Below are positions 26,817 through 34,343 of a DNA stretch of 64,000 bases, in pieces. Origin of the DNA: Burkholderia sp. HI2500 (lineage in GTDB: Bacteria; Pseudomonadota; Gammaproteobacteria; Burkholderiales; Burkholderiaceae); the NCBI RefSeq assembly GCF_002223055.1, contig NZ_NKFL01000002.1:124001-188000 (forward strand), in the 5' to 3' direction. The notes under the pieces are model-generated. The model ran no database searches, was not told the DNA's origin, and worked only from the letters and a program-made list of their open reading frames with translations. The translations under genes were made by a program, and so were the position numbers. Numbering within the stretch: position 1 is the stretch's first letter; every line of letters starts with the position of its first letter.

Positions 26817-27869
26817 TCAGATCGTGCGGCGCACGAACGGCAGCCGGCGGCCGTCGTGCTCGCTCTGCGCGGCGAGCTCGATGATCGTCATCACGTCGAC
26901 GGCGTCCTGCGCGGTGACGGGGAATGGCGCGCCGTCGCGGATCGACGCGGCGAGCGCGCGGTAGAACTCCGCGTACTGGCCATCGAGCGTCGGCACCGGG
27001 CGCTCGACCTCGACTTCGCCGTCGAGCACGCGCAGCAGGCCGGGCGGGTTGCCGCCGCCGAATTCGACGTCGTCGGCGGTGAGGCCGGCCTTGAGCTGGT
27101 CTTCCTGCGTGTCGAGCCCGAACTTCTGGTAGCTGCCGCGCGTGCCGTGCAGCGTGAAGCGCGCGGGTTCGATCGCCGACAGCGCGCTCGCATGCAGCGT
27201 GACGTCCTTGTCCGGATAGCCGAGCTGCAGGTGCACGAAATCGGGCGCCGTGCCGTTGTCGCGGCGCGTCTTGACGGTCGCGCTCACCGTTTCCGGCAGG
27301 CCGAACAGCGCGAGCGCCTGGTCGATCAGGTGCGGGCCGAGGTCGAGCAGCAGGCCGCCGCCGCGAGCCGGCTCCTCGCGCCAGCGCGTGCGCGGCGTCG
27401 GGCGGAAGCGGTCGAAGTGCGACTCGAAACTGGTGATGCGGCCGAGCTCGCCCGATTTGACGATGTCGCGCACGGTGAGGAAATCGCCGTCCCAGCGGCG
27501 GTTGTGGAACGGCGCGAACAGCCGGCTGCGCGCGTTCGCGAGCCGCGCGAGCGCGAGCGCCTCGTCGGCGGTGAGCGTCACGGGCTTGTCGACGACCACG
27601 TGGCGGCCCGCTTCGAGCACCTGGCGCGCGAGCGCGAAGTGCGTGTCGTTCGGCGTGGCGATCACCACGCACTCGATGTCGTCGAGGCCGAGCAGCGTGT
27701 CGAGATCGGGGACGACGCGCGCGCCCGGATACGCCGCCTGCGCGCGATCGGGCTGACCCGTCGCGATCGCGGCGACTTCAGTGCGGCCGCTCGTGGCGAT
27801 CACGGGCGCGTGGAACGTCGCGCCGGCGAAACCGAAACCCATCAAACCAATCCTGAGCAATGACGACAT
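26817..27869 (-). CDS. Gfo/Idh/MocA-family oxidoreductase
   Basis: A 350-residue NAD(P)-dependent dehydrogenase. The N-terminal Rossmann fold has LRIGLMGFGFAGATFHAPVI (GxGxxG-like GFGFAG) and the family's EKP equivalent is VVVDKPVTLTADEA (Lys in DKP, about residue 95). The C-terminal alpha/beta domain shows GGGLLLDLGPHLIDQALALF, where the D-x-G-x-H-x-x-D pattern supplies the catalytic His and Asp. Homologues act on inositols, sugars or pseudosugars; the substrate cannot be read here. The neighbour is an unrelated SGNH hydrolase gene upstream on the same strand, 237 bases away. Confidence 0.88.
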   Translation of the reverse strand: MSSLLRIGLMGFGFAGATFHAPVIATSGRTEVAAIATGQPDRAQAAYPGARVVPDLDTLLGLDDIECVVIATPNDTHFALARQVLEAGRHVVVDKPVTLTADEALALARLANARSRLFAPFHNRRWDGDFLTVRDIVKSGELGRITSFESHFDRFRPTPRTRWREEPARGGGLLLDLGPHLIDQALALFGLPETVSATVKTRRDNGTAPDFVHLQLGYPDKDVTLHASALSAIEPARFTLHGTRGSYQKFGLDTQEDQLKAGLTADDVEFGGGNPPGLLRVLDGEVEVERPVPTLDGQYAEFYRALAASIRDGAPFPVTAQDAVDVMTIIELAAQSEHDGRRLPFVRRTI

Positions 27870-28106
27870 GGCAATTCCTGGCTGCGAAGGAAATTAAAGG
27901 ATGGCGCGCCGGGACGGCGCGAAGACGACCGGCTATTTTGGCATGGCGCCGCCGCTTGCACCGGCGCGTTCGGGCGAAATGCGCGATGCGATGCGGCGCT
28001 TGCGCAAGGAAAGCCGGCATTTTGCGCGGGCCGGGGGGCCGCGCGAGCGGGGTTTGCCCGCCTACGCCCGTGCAATGAACGGCTGCCGCGGGGGCGCCGC
28101 CCGGCG

Positions 28107-28814
28107 TCATACGGTTGCCCGCCGCAGCACGGCGGCGGCGACCTGCGCGGCCCACACCGCGCAGGCGGTTGCGCCGGGGTGGAAGCCGTCGGTGGCCATC
28201 AGGTGGCGCTCGAGCGGCAGCTCGACGCGCAGGAACGTGCAGTGCGGCTGCGTGGCGGCCCACCCGGCGAGCGCCGTGTTGAGCCGCTTCGCGCGCAGCC
28301 CGAGATACCACGCGAGCGGCTGCGGCAGCGCCGGAAAGCGCTCCATCGGCGGCACCGCCGACAGGATCGCGTGCCCGACCCGGAAGCGCGCGGCGAGCAA
28401 CCGGACGAGCTCGGCCTGCTGCGCCAGCCAGCGGGCCGGCGGCACGCCGCCCGTCACGTCGTTGACGCCGAGCGACGTGACGGCCACGTCGAACGGCTCG
28501 GCTGGCTCGGCGGCGAGCCAGTCGACCAGCTCCCGTGTGGTCAGGCCGGTGCGCGCGAGCAGTTTCCACCTCACGCGATGGGTGGCCGCGAGCGCGCTCG
28601 CCAGTTGCCCGGACAGCGCGTCGCGCTGCGTCGCGACGCCGACGCCCGCGGCGGCCGAATCGCCGACCACCAGCACGCGCAGCGGCGGGCCGTCGCCCGC
28701 CACGCCGTCGCGCGGGCCGGCGGCCTCGGGCAGCCGCGGCGTGACGCGGCGCACGTAGCGCCCCTGCGCGAACAGCAGCGGGCCGAGGGCGGCGGTGGCG
28801 AACGGGTATCCCAT
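28107..28814 (-). CDS. SGNH/GDSL-family hydrolase
   Basis: A 235-residue esterase/lipase-type hydrolase. Block I is VLVVGDSAAAGVG (nucleophile Ser in GDS), the oxyanion Gly/Asn block is VTSLGVNDVTGG (block III GxND), and the catalytic Asp-His is in ATDGFHPGATA (DGxHP). These four blocks define the SGNH family. A hydrophobic N-terminus (GYPFATAALGPLLFAQGRYV) may be a signal anchor. The ATG at 28814 is preferred to a TTG at 28847. The substrate is unknown; acyl esters of lipids or polysaccharides are usual. It is divergent from rep. Confidence 0.85.
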   Translation of the reverse strand: MGYPFATAALGPLLFAQGRYVRRVTPRLPEAAGPRDGVAGDGPPLRVLVVGDSAAAGVGVATQRDALSGQLASALAATHRVRWKLLARTGLTTRELVDWLAAEPAEPFDVAVTSLGVNDVTGGVPPARWLAQQAELVRLLAARFRVGHAILSAVPPMERFPALPQPLAWYLGLRAKRLNTALAGWAATQPHCTFLRVELPLERHLMATDGFHPGATACAVWAAQVAAAVLRRATV

Positions 28815-29101
28815 GATGTCGATCCGGTGGCGGTACAGGTGACGCAAACGGGCCGGCGCGGGGGCGGCGCCGAAGTGGCCATATTGTGGCCGATCGGTGC
28901 GCGAAAGGGGCCGGATTGGCCGAACGGACAGGGGGTGCCCGGCCGGTCGGCCCGCGCAGCCCCGCCCGGCGGCGCTCCCGAAAAGCGCGCCGCCGACGTG
29001 TTAACATGCGCGTCCTGCCCGCGTGTCCGCCTGCTTCGCCAGCCCGCCGCGCACGGCATCCTCCCGGCGTTCCGCCGTCAACCGCAACACCATCCGCCAT
29101 C

Positions 29102-31189
29102 ATGTCCGCAGGCCTGAATCCCGCCCAGAACGAAGCGGTGCGCTACCTCGACGGTCCCTGTCTCGTGCTCGCCGGCGCGGGCAGCGGCAAGACCCGCGTG
29201 ATCACGCAGAAGATCGCGCACCTGATCGAAGCGAAAGGCTTCGAGCCGCGCCACATCGCCGCCGTCACGTTCACGAACAAGGCGGCCGCCGAAATGCGCG
29301 AGCGCGTGTCGAAGCTGCTCGAGGGCAAGACGCTCACCACGCCCGGCAAGGAAGGCCGCAAGGTGCCCGTCAACCAGCTCACCGTCTGCACGTTCCACTC
29401 GCTGGGCGTGCAGATCCTGCGCCAGGAGGCCGAGCACGTCGGCCTGAAGCCGCAGTTCTCGATCATGGATTCGGACGACTGCTTCGGGATGATCCAGGAG
29501 CAGATCGGCACGACCGACAAGGGCCTGATCCGCAAGATCCAGAGCACCATCTCGCTGTGGAAGAACGGCCTGATCATGCCCGAGGAAGCGATGACGATCG
29601 CGGCCAACGAGGACGAGCACCAGGCCGCGCTGGTCTACCGCAACTACGTCGCGACGCTGCATGCGTACCAGGCGGTCGACTTCGACGACCTGATCCGCCT
29701 GCCCGCCGAACTGTTCGCGAAGAACGAGCAGGTGCGCGACCGCTGGCAGAACAAGCTGCGCTATCTGCTGATCGACGAATACCAGGACACCAACGCGTGC
29801 CAGTACGAGCTGCTGAAGCTGCTCGCCGGCCCGCGCGCGGCGTTCACGGCGGTGGGCGACGACGACCAGGCGATCTACGGCTGGCGCGGCGCGACGCTCG
29901 AGAACCTCGCGCAGCTCGGCAAGGATTTCCCGAAGCTGCACCTCGTCAAGCTCGAGCAGAACTACCGGTCGACGGTGCGCATCCTGACCGCCGCGAACAA
30001 CGTGATCGCGAACAACCCGAAGCTGTTCGAGAAGAAGCTGTGGTCCGAGCACGGGATGGGCGACTCGATCACCGTCACGCCGTGCAACGACGAGGAGCAT
30101 GAAGCCGAATCGGTCGTGTTCCGGCTGTCCGCGCACAAGTTCGAGCGGCGCGCGCAGTTCCGCGACTACGCGATCCTGTATCGCGGCAACTTCCAGGCGC
30201 GGATCTTCGAGCAGGTGCTGCGCCGCGAGCGGATTCCGTACGTGCTGTCGGGCGGCCAGTCGTTCTTCGACAAGGCCGAGATCAAGGATCTGTGCGCATA
30301 CCTGCGGCTGATCGCGAACGCCGACGACGATCCCGCGTTCATCCGCGCCGTCACCACGCCGCGCCGCGGGATCGGCAACACGACGCTCGAAGCGCTCGGC
30401 TCGTTCGCGGGCCAGGCGAAGGTGTCGCTGTTCGAGGCCGTGTACATGGGCGGGATCGAGGCGCGGCTGTCCGCGCGCCAGGTCGAGCCGCTGCGGATGT
30501 TCTGCGACTTCATTCAGCGCCTGACCGAGCGTGCGGACAAGGATCCCGCCACCGCCGTGCTCGACGACATGATGGAGGCGATCCACTACGAGGCGTACCT
30601 GTACGACGCGTTCGACGAACGGCAGGCGCAGTCGAAGTGGCAGAACGTGCTCGAATTCCTCGAATGGCTGAAGCGCAAGGGCACCAAGCCCGAGACGGAA
30701 GCGGTCGACGGCGAGGCGGAAGGCTTCCACAACGCGGACGGGCTCGCCGATACCGGCAAGAACCTGCTCGGCCTGATCCAGACCGTCGCGCTGATGTCGA
30801 TGCTCGAGGGCAAGGACGAGGATCCGGATGCGGTGCGGCTGTCGACGGTCCATGCGTCGAAGGGGCTCGAGTATCCGCACGTGTTCCTGGTCGGCGTCGA
30901 GGAAGGCATCATGCCGCACCGCGGCGGCTCCGAGGACGACGGCCCGATCGACAACGAGCGGATCGAGGAGGAGCGCCGGCTGATGTACGTCGCGATCACG
31001 CGCGCGCAGCGCAGCCTGCACCTGAACTGGTGCAAGAAGCGCAAGCGGGCGCGCGAGACGGTCGTGTGCGAACCGTCGCGCTTCATCCCGGAGATGGGGC
31101 TCGACGACGCGCCGCCGCCGACGCCGGAAGAGGCGCCGATGTCGCCGAAGGATCGGCTCGCGAGCCTGAAGGCGTTGCTGCAGAAGTGA
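29102..31189 (+). CDS. rep: ATP-dependent DNA helicase Rep (UvrD/Rep superfamily 1)
   Basis: A 695-residue SF1A 3'-5' helicase, which in enteric bacteria removes proteins ahead of replication forks. Motifs in order: Walker A GAGSGKT (residues 25-31), motif Ia TFTNKAAAEMRER, motif II DEYQDTN, motif III GDDDQAIYGWRGA, motif IV QNYRS, motif V STVHASKGLEYPHVFLVG and motif VI EERRLMYVAITRAQ. Length and the TNACQYELLKLL segment favour Rep over UvrD. The start MSAGLNPAQNEAV is the usual N-terminus; in-frame codons upstream are not conserved. A bidirectional terminator follows the gene. Confidence 0.93.
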   Translation: MSAGLNPAQNEAVRYLDGPCLVLAGAGSGKTRVITQKIAHLIEAKGFEPRHIAAVTFTNKAAAEMRERVSKLLEGKTLTTPGKEGRKVPVNQLTVCTFHSLGVQILRQEAEHVGLKPQFSIMDSDDCFGMIQEQIGTTDKGLIRKIQSTISLWKNGLIMPEEAMTIAANEDEHQAALVYRNYVATLHAYQAVDFDDLIRLPAELFAKNEQVRDRWQNKLRYLLIDEYQDTNACQYELLKLLAGPRAAFTAVGDDDQAIYGWRGATLENLAQLGKDFPKLHLVKLEQNYRSTVRILTAANNVIANNPKLFEKKLWSEHGMGDSITVTPCNDEEHEAESVVFRLSAHKFERRAQFRDYAILYRGNFQARIFEQVLRRERIPYVLSGGQSFFDKAEIKDLCAYLRLIANADDDPAFIRAVTTPRRGIGNTTLEALGSFAGQAKVSLFEAVYMGGIEARLSARQVEPLRMFCDFIQRLTERADKDPATAVLDDMMEAIHYEAYLYDAFDERQAQSKWQNVLEFLEWLKRKGTKPETEAVDGEAEGFHNADGLADTGKNLLGLIQTVALMSMLEGKDEDPDAVRLSTVHASKGLEYPHVFLVGVEEGIMPHRGGSEDDGPIDNERIEEERRLMYVAITRAQRSLHLNWCKKRKRARETVVCEPSRFIPEMGLDDAPPPTPEEAPMSPKDRLASLKALLQK

Positions 31190-31248
31190 CGCGGCGGCGC
31201 CGGGCGCATGGCGCTCCGGCGCTCCAGAGGTTCGCCCGCAAAACAAAA

Positions 31249-31282
31249 CCCCCGCGACGCACACGCATCGCGGGGGTTTTTT
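31249..31282 (+). terminator. Bidirectional rho-independent terminator between rep and the cytochrome gene
   Basis: A 9-bp stem CCCCCGCGA / TCGCGGGGG (31249-31257 and 31268-31276) is followed by six T residues; an A-rich AAAACAAAA run precedes it, so it also works for the convergent minus-strand cytochrome gene ending at 31301. Confidence 0.92.
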
Positions 31283-31300
31283 ACTGACGGCCGGTTGGGA

Positions 31301-32191
31301 TTACTTCGACGCGTTGACCATGTAGTCGACGGCGGCCTTCACGTCGGCGTCCGACGCGTTCGACCCGCCCTTCGGCGGCATCGCGCCCTTGCCGTGCAGC
31401 GCGTAGTTGTAGACCGTGTCCATCGAGTCCTTCAGGCGCGGCGCCCAGTCTTCCTTGCTGCCGAACTTCGGCGCGCCGAGCACGCCCGCCGCGTGGCAGG
31501 CCTGGCAGGTCGACGTGTACAGCGCCTTGCCGGCGTCGGCGCCGGCCGGGGCGGCCGCTGCCGCGGGCGCTTCACCGGCCTTCGGGAGCGCGGCGATTGC
31601 CGCCTGGGCCGCGGCGATTTGCGCGCTGGCGGCGTCCGCCGTGCCCGACGCGGCTGCGGCGCCGCTGGCGGATTGCGCCGCGTTGGCGGCCGGCGCGGCC
31701 GGTTCGGGGAAGTTCGCGCCGTCGTTGTTCGCCATGTAGACGATCGCACGGGCGATTTCATAGTCGCTGACGTCGTCGGGGCTCGTGCCGCCGCGCGGCG
31801 GCATCGCGCCCTTGCCGGCCAGCGCCGTCTTCAGCAGCGTGTCGAAGCCTTGCGAGATGCGCGGCGCCCAGTCGTCCTTGTTGCCGAACTTCGGCGCGCC
31901 GGCGGCGCCCGTGCCGTGGCAGGTCACGCAGACGGCCTTGTAGACTTCCTCGCCGGTCTTGTACGTGCGGGGCGCGTTGGCGTCCTTCACGTCGACCTTC
32001 GCGAGCGGGGCGACACGTGCGGCGACCTGTTCGTCGGATAGCGCGTCCGTGCCGGCGCCGGCACGGAACGCATGGTTCGCATAGTTGGCGAACAGGACGA
32101 TCAGGATGATCGGAATCGCGAACGACGCGATGATGACGGCAATCAGCTGCCCGGGGGTTTTGACGGGAGATTCGTGGGGTGCTTCGCTCAT
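31301..32191 (-). CDS. Membrane-anchored dihaem cytochrome c (c5-like)
   Basis: A 296-residue electron carrier. One N-terminal helix (LIAVIIASFAIPIILIVLFA) anchors it to the inner membrane with the rest periplasmic. It has two class I cytochrome c domains, each with a CxxCH haem site (CVTCH near residue 90 and CQACH near 230), a W-A-P-R segment and the axial Met in KGAMPPRGG or KGAMPPKGG. An Ala-rich linker (residues about 165-215) joins them. The two domains are clearly a duplication. Such proteins pass electrons to terminal oxidases or act as soluble-like donors in beta-proteobacteria. Confidence 0.92.
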   Translation of the reverse strand: MSEAPHESPVKTPGQLIAVIIASFAIPIILIVLFANYANHAFRAGAGTDALSDEQVAARVAPLAKVDVKDANAPRTYKTGEEVYKAVCVTCHGTGAAGAPKFGNKDDWAPRISQGFDTLLKTALAGKGAMPPRGGTSPDDVSDYEIARAIVYMANNDGANFPEPAAPAANAAQSASGAAAASGTADAASAQIAAAQAAIAALPKAGEAPAAAAAPAGADAGKALYTSTCQACHAAGVLGAPKFGSKEDWAPRLKDSMDTVYNYALHGKGAMPPKGGSNASDADVKAAVDYMVNASK

Positions 32192-32394
32192 GCTTGCCTC
32201 GTCTCCGTGATTAGGAATTGTGAGCGCGGTGCAACGGCAAATGGCAGTCCAATGAAGCCCGGTCGATTATAGACGGAACGTTTACATCACGGCGAGCGGT
32301 GCGATGGCGCGTGTTTACCCGCACGCGGCCCGGCCCGGCGGGGATTCGTCGGGCAAGGTGGACGCGTCATGGGAAACCGGGTATCCTTGCCGTC

Positions 32395-32421
32395 TTGCCA
32401 ATCGTGGGCGGCCTGTATATT
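32395..32421 (+). promoter_or_regulatory. Candidate sigma-70 promoter of tRNA-Arg
   Basis: TTGCCA (32395-32400) and TATATT (32416-32421) are 15 bases apart, with the mature tRNA beginning 22 bases after the -10 element. Spacing is slightly short, but no better pair lies in the 250-base gap. Confidence 0.5.
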
Positions 32422-32442
32422 GGGGTCGCTTCACTGTCACAG

Positions 32443-32518
32443 GCGCCCGTAGCTCAATGGATAGAGTACTGCCCTCCGAAGGCAGGGGTTGCTGGTTCGA
32501 TCCCAGCCGGGCGCGCCA
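32443..32518 (+). tRNA. tRNA-Arg (anticodon CCG), integration target of the P2-like element
   Basis: A 76-base cloverleaf. The acceptor arm GCGCCCG pairs with CGGGCGC, then discriminator G and encoded CCA (32516-32518). The anticodon stem CTGCC/GGCAG encloses the loop CTCCGAA, giving CCG (32476-32478), and the T-arm carries GGTTCGATCCC. From 32474, in the anticodon loop, to 32513 the gene is identical to 55492-55531, so the 3' part of the tRNA is the attachment core. The gene itself is intact because the element restored the 3' end on integration. Confidence 0.97.
32474..32513 (+). repeat. attL core: 40-bp direct repeat in the tRNA-Arg 3' half
   Basis: Forty bases identical to 55492-55531 in the same orientation. 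The integrase gene ends 21 bases beyond this core, the usual int-att arrangement of tRNA-targeting tyrosine recombinases. Confidence 0.93.
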
Positions 32519-32533
32519 AGCCTAGTCAGGCTC

Positions 32534-33649
32534 TCAGCGGTTTTCTCCGTTCGTCGCACTGTCTCGTTGCAGCTGAATTGCAGCTGGCACCGGCACGGGC
32601 TCGGCCGTCAGCGGCGTGACCCATTGCGCGAGGTGATCGGCCGACAGGTGCGCGTACCGCTGCACCATTTCCATCGTCTCCCATCCGCCCAGCTCTTTGA
32701 GCACCTGCAGCGGCGTGCCGCGCTGCACGTGCCAGCTCGCCCACGTATGACGCAGGTCGTGCCAGCGGAAATCGCTCAGGCCGGCACGCTGCAGCGCCTT
32801 GGCCCAGGCGGCCGTCGCCGTCTGGTAGACCGGCCTGCCGCGATAGGTGAACACGCTGTCCGCGCACTCCGGCGCCCGCGGGTTCGCGTGCTGGCGGCGC
32901 AGCACGGCGATCGCGGTTTCCGAAAGCGGCACCGTGATGGCCTTGCGGGCCTTCGCCTGGTCCGGGTGGATCCACGCGACGCGCCGCGCGAGGTCGACTT
33001 GCGACCACCGCAGCCCCGTCACGTTGGCGCGGCGCAGGCCGGTCTCCAGACTGAAACGCGCCATGTCGGCGAGATGCGCGGGCAGTTCGGCGAGCAGCCG
33101 TTCCGCTTCGGCCGGGGTCAGCCAGCGGATGCGTTTCGAGACGATCTTCGCGCGTTTCGTGACCGGCGCGCGCTCCAGCCATTCCCATTCGACCGCCGCA
33201 TTCAACACCGACTTCAGCACGCCGATCACGCGACGCACAGTGCCGTCGCTGACGGCCCGGTCGGTCTCGACGATGCCGTGCCGGGTGCGCACCGTGCGCG
33301 GCTCCTGGCGCTTCGCGAGCGCGATCGCGTCGACGCGGTTGCGGTCGATATCGGCGAGCGCGACGCCGGACAGGTGCCGGTCGAGCCAGCGCAGGTGAAT
33401 CTTCGACGTTTCCAGGCTGGCGAGGCCCGCGCGTTCGCCGACGTAGCGCACGACCGCGTCGTTCCACGAATGGCGCGGCTTCGTGCCGAGCCGCGCCTGG
33501 TTCCACAGGTCGACCTTCAGCCGGTCGTGGAATTCCTGGGCCTGCGCTTTGTCGCGGGTGCCAGTGCTTCCCTGTACCGGCGGTCCGCCGCCAGGGGGGT
33601 ACAGCTTGTATTGCCAGTTCGGGCTGGTCTTGCGCTTGTAGAGCGACAT
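32534..33649 (-). CDS. int: Tyrosine-recombinase integrase
   Basis: A 371-residue phage integrase acting at the tRNA-Arg core. The N-terminal part (residues 1-60) begins MSLYKRKTSPNWQYKLYPPG, an arm-binding-type domain; residues about 65-160 are the core-binding SAM-like domain; the catalytic domain follows. Catalytic residues visible: Arg206 in ETGLRRANVTGLRW, His297 and Arg300 in HDLRHTW, Trp323 in GGWETME at the usual His/Trp position, and nucleophile Tyr332 in VQRYAHLS. The stop is 16 bases from the tRNA CCA. The 5' end overlaps the HTH gene by 133 bases. A deleted copy of the same gene lies just beyond attR. Confidence 0.95.
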   Translation of the reverse strand: MSLYKRKTSPNWQYKLYPPGGGPPVQGSTGTRDKAQAQEFHDRLKVDLWNQARLGTKPRHSWNDAVVRYVGERAGLASLETSKIHLRWLDRHLSGVALADIDRNRVDAIALAKRQEPRTVRTRHGIVETDRAVSDGTVRRVIGVLKSVLNAAVEWEWLERAPVTKRAKIVSKRIRWLTPAEAERLLAELPAHLADMARFSLETGLRRANVTGLRWSQVDLARRVAWIHPDQAKARKAITVPLSETAIAVLRRQHANPRAPECADSVFTYRGRPVYQTATAAWAKALQRAGLSDFRWHDLRHTWASWHVQRGTPLQVLKELGGWETMEMVQRYAHLSADHLAQWVTPLTAEPVPVPAAIQLQRDSATNGENR

Positions 33650-33966
33650 GGGCGGGTTTCCTCTTGCTGATCGTGATGGGCGACGGGCGGGAGCCATTCG
33701 CCGGCGAGGTAGCGCTGCAGGGCGGCGACGGAAAAGATCCAGCGCTTGCCGACCTTGCGGCCGGGCAGCGCGCCGGCCCTGGCCTTCAGGCGCACCGTTT
33801 CGGGATGGGCGCCGAGCAGCGCCGCGGCGCCGGCCAGGTCGACGGTGGCCGGATGCGCGCTGTCGGCAGGCCGCCCGCCGGGCGGGCACGCAGCGCAACT
33901 CGTGGAAGGATGGTTCGCGTGTGAAGAGTGCATAACACGTTGATGTTCAAGCGTTTTGTTGGCCAT
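33517..33966 (-). CDS. Helix-turn-helix protein, excisionase-like
   Basis: A 149-residue frame whose residues about 40-92 form a MerR/excisionase-type winged HTH (VDLAGAAALLGAHPETVRLK, then LPGRKVGKRWIFSVAALQRY). This looks like a small DNA-binding protein for excision or control, playing the role of P2 Cox. The remaining 55 residues are read from DNA that is also the start of int in another frame and are Arg/Pro/Thr-rich, so the functional part may end near residue 95. Starts at 33966 or 33933 (MHSSHANHP) are both possible. It is downstream of the primase gene and directly upstream of int. Confidence 0.65.
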   Translation of the reverse strand: MANKTLEHQRVMHSSHANHPSTSCAACPPGGRPADSAHPATVDLAGAAALLGAHPETVRLKARAGALPGRKVGKRWIFSVAALQRYLAGEWLPPVAHHDQQEETRPCRSTSARPARTGNTSCTPLAADRRYREALAPATKRRPRNSTTG

Positions 33967-34343
33967 CGGTTGCCATCATTCAGGCGTGTCGAGCGCGTGG
34001 AACCCGTGGCGCGAAATCGCTGCATCGCCGGCGACCGATGGCAATGCGGCGCCGACTCGTGGCGCGCGATGGCGGCTCGTCGCCGTGGCTTCCCGGTTCT
34101 CTTTCTTCTTTTTCTTCAATGAGTTGAAGAGAGAGAAAGAAGAAGGGGCCGCCGCCGGCGCACCGGCCGGACTCATGGCAAAAGCGGCATGACACGTGGC
34201 GAACCCGGCGTGAGGCAGGGCGGCAGTTTCCTCAGGAATCAAGGACTTGCGAGCCGTCACCCGCGACAACCACGACTCGCGTGCGCTGCCTGCCCACTCC
34301 CGGCGGGTTCCGCCGTGCGGTGGTTGGCCGGACAGGGCGCGGC
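33967..34343. other. Gene-poor gap between primase and HTH genes
   Basis: 377 bases without a supported gene. The notable feature is a pyrimidine tract (about 34098-34117) followed by a purine tract (about 34126-34145) that can fold around TCTTCAA/TTGAAGA (34113-34119 and 34124-34130, 4-base loop TGAG). It lacks a classic T-run after a GC-rich stem. A 71-codon minus-strand frame at 33980-34195 has no recognisable feature and I do not call it. Confidence 0.4.

Noticed and set aside
33980..34195. 71-codon minus-strand frame with CxxC-like start
   Set aside because: No ribosome site, low-complexity Lys/Glu and Arg tracts created by the pyrimidine/purine repeat, no known family.
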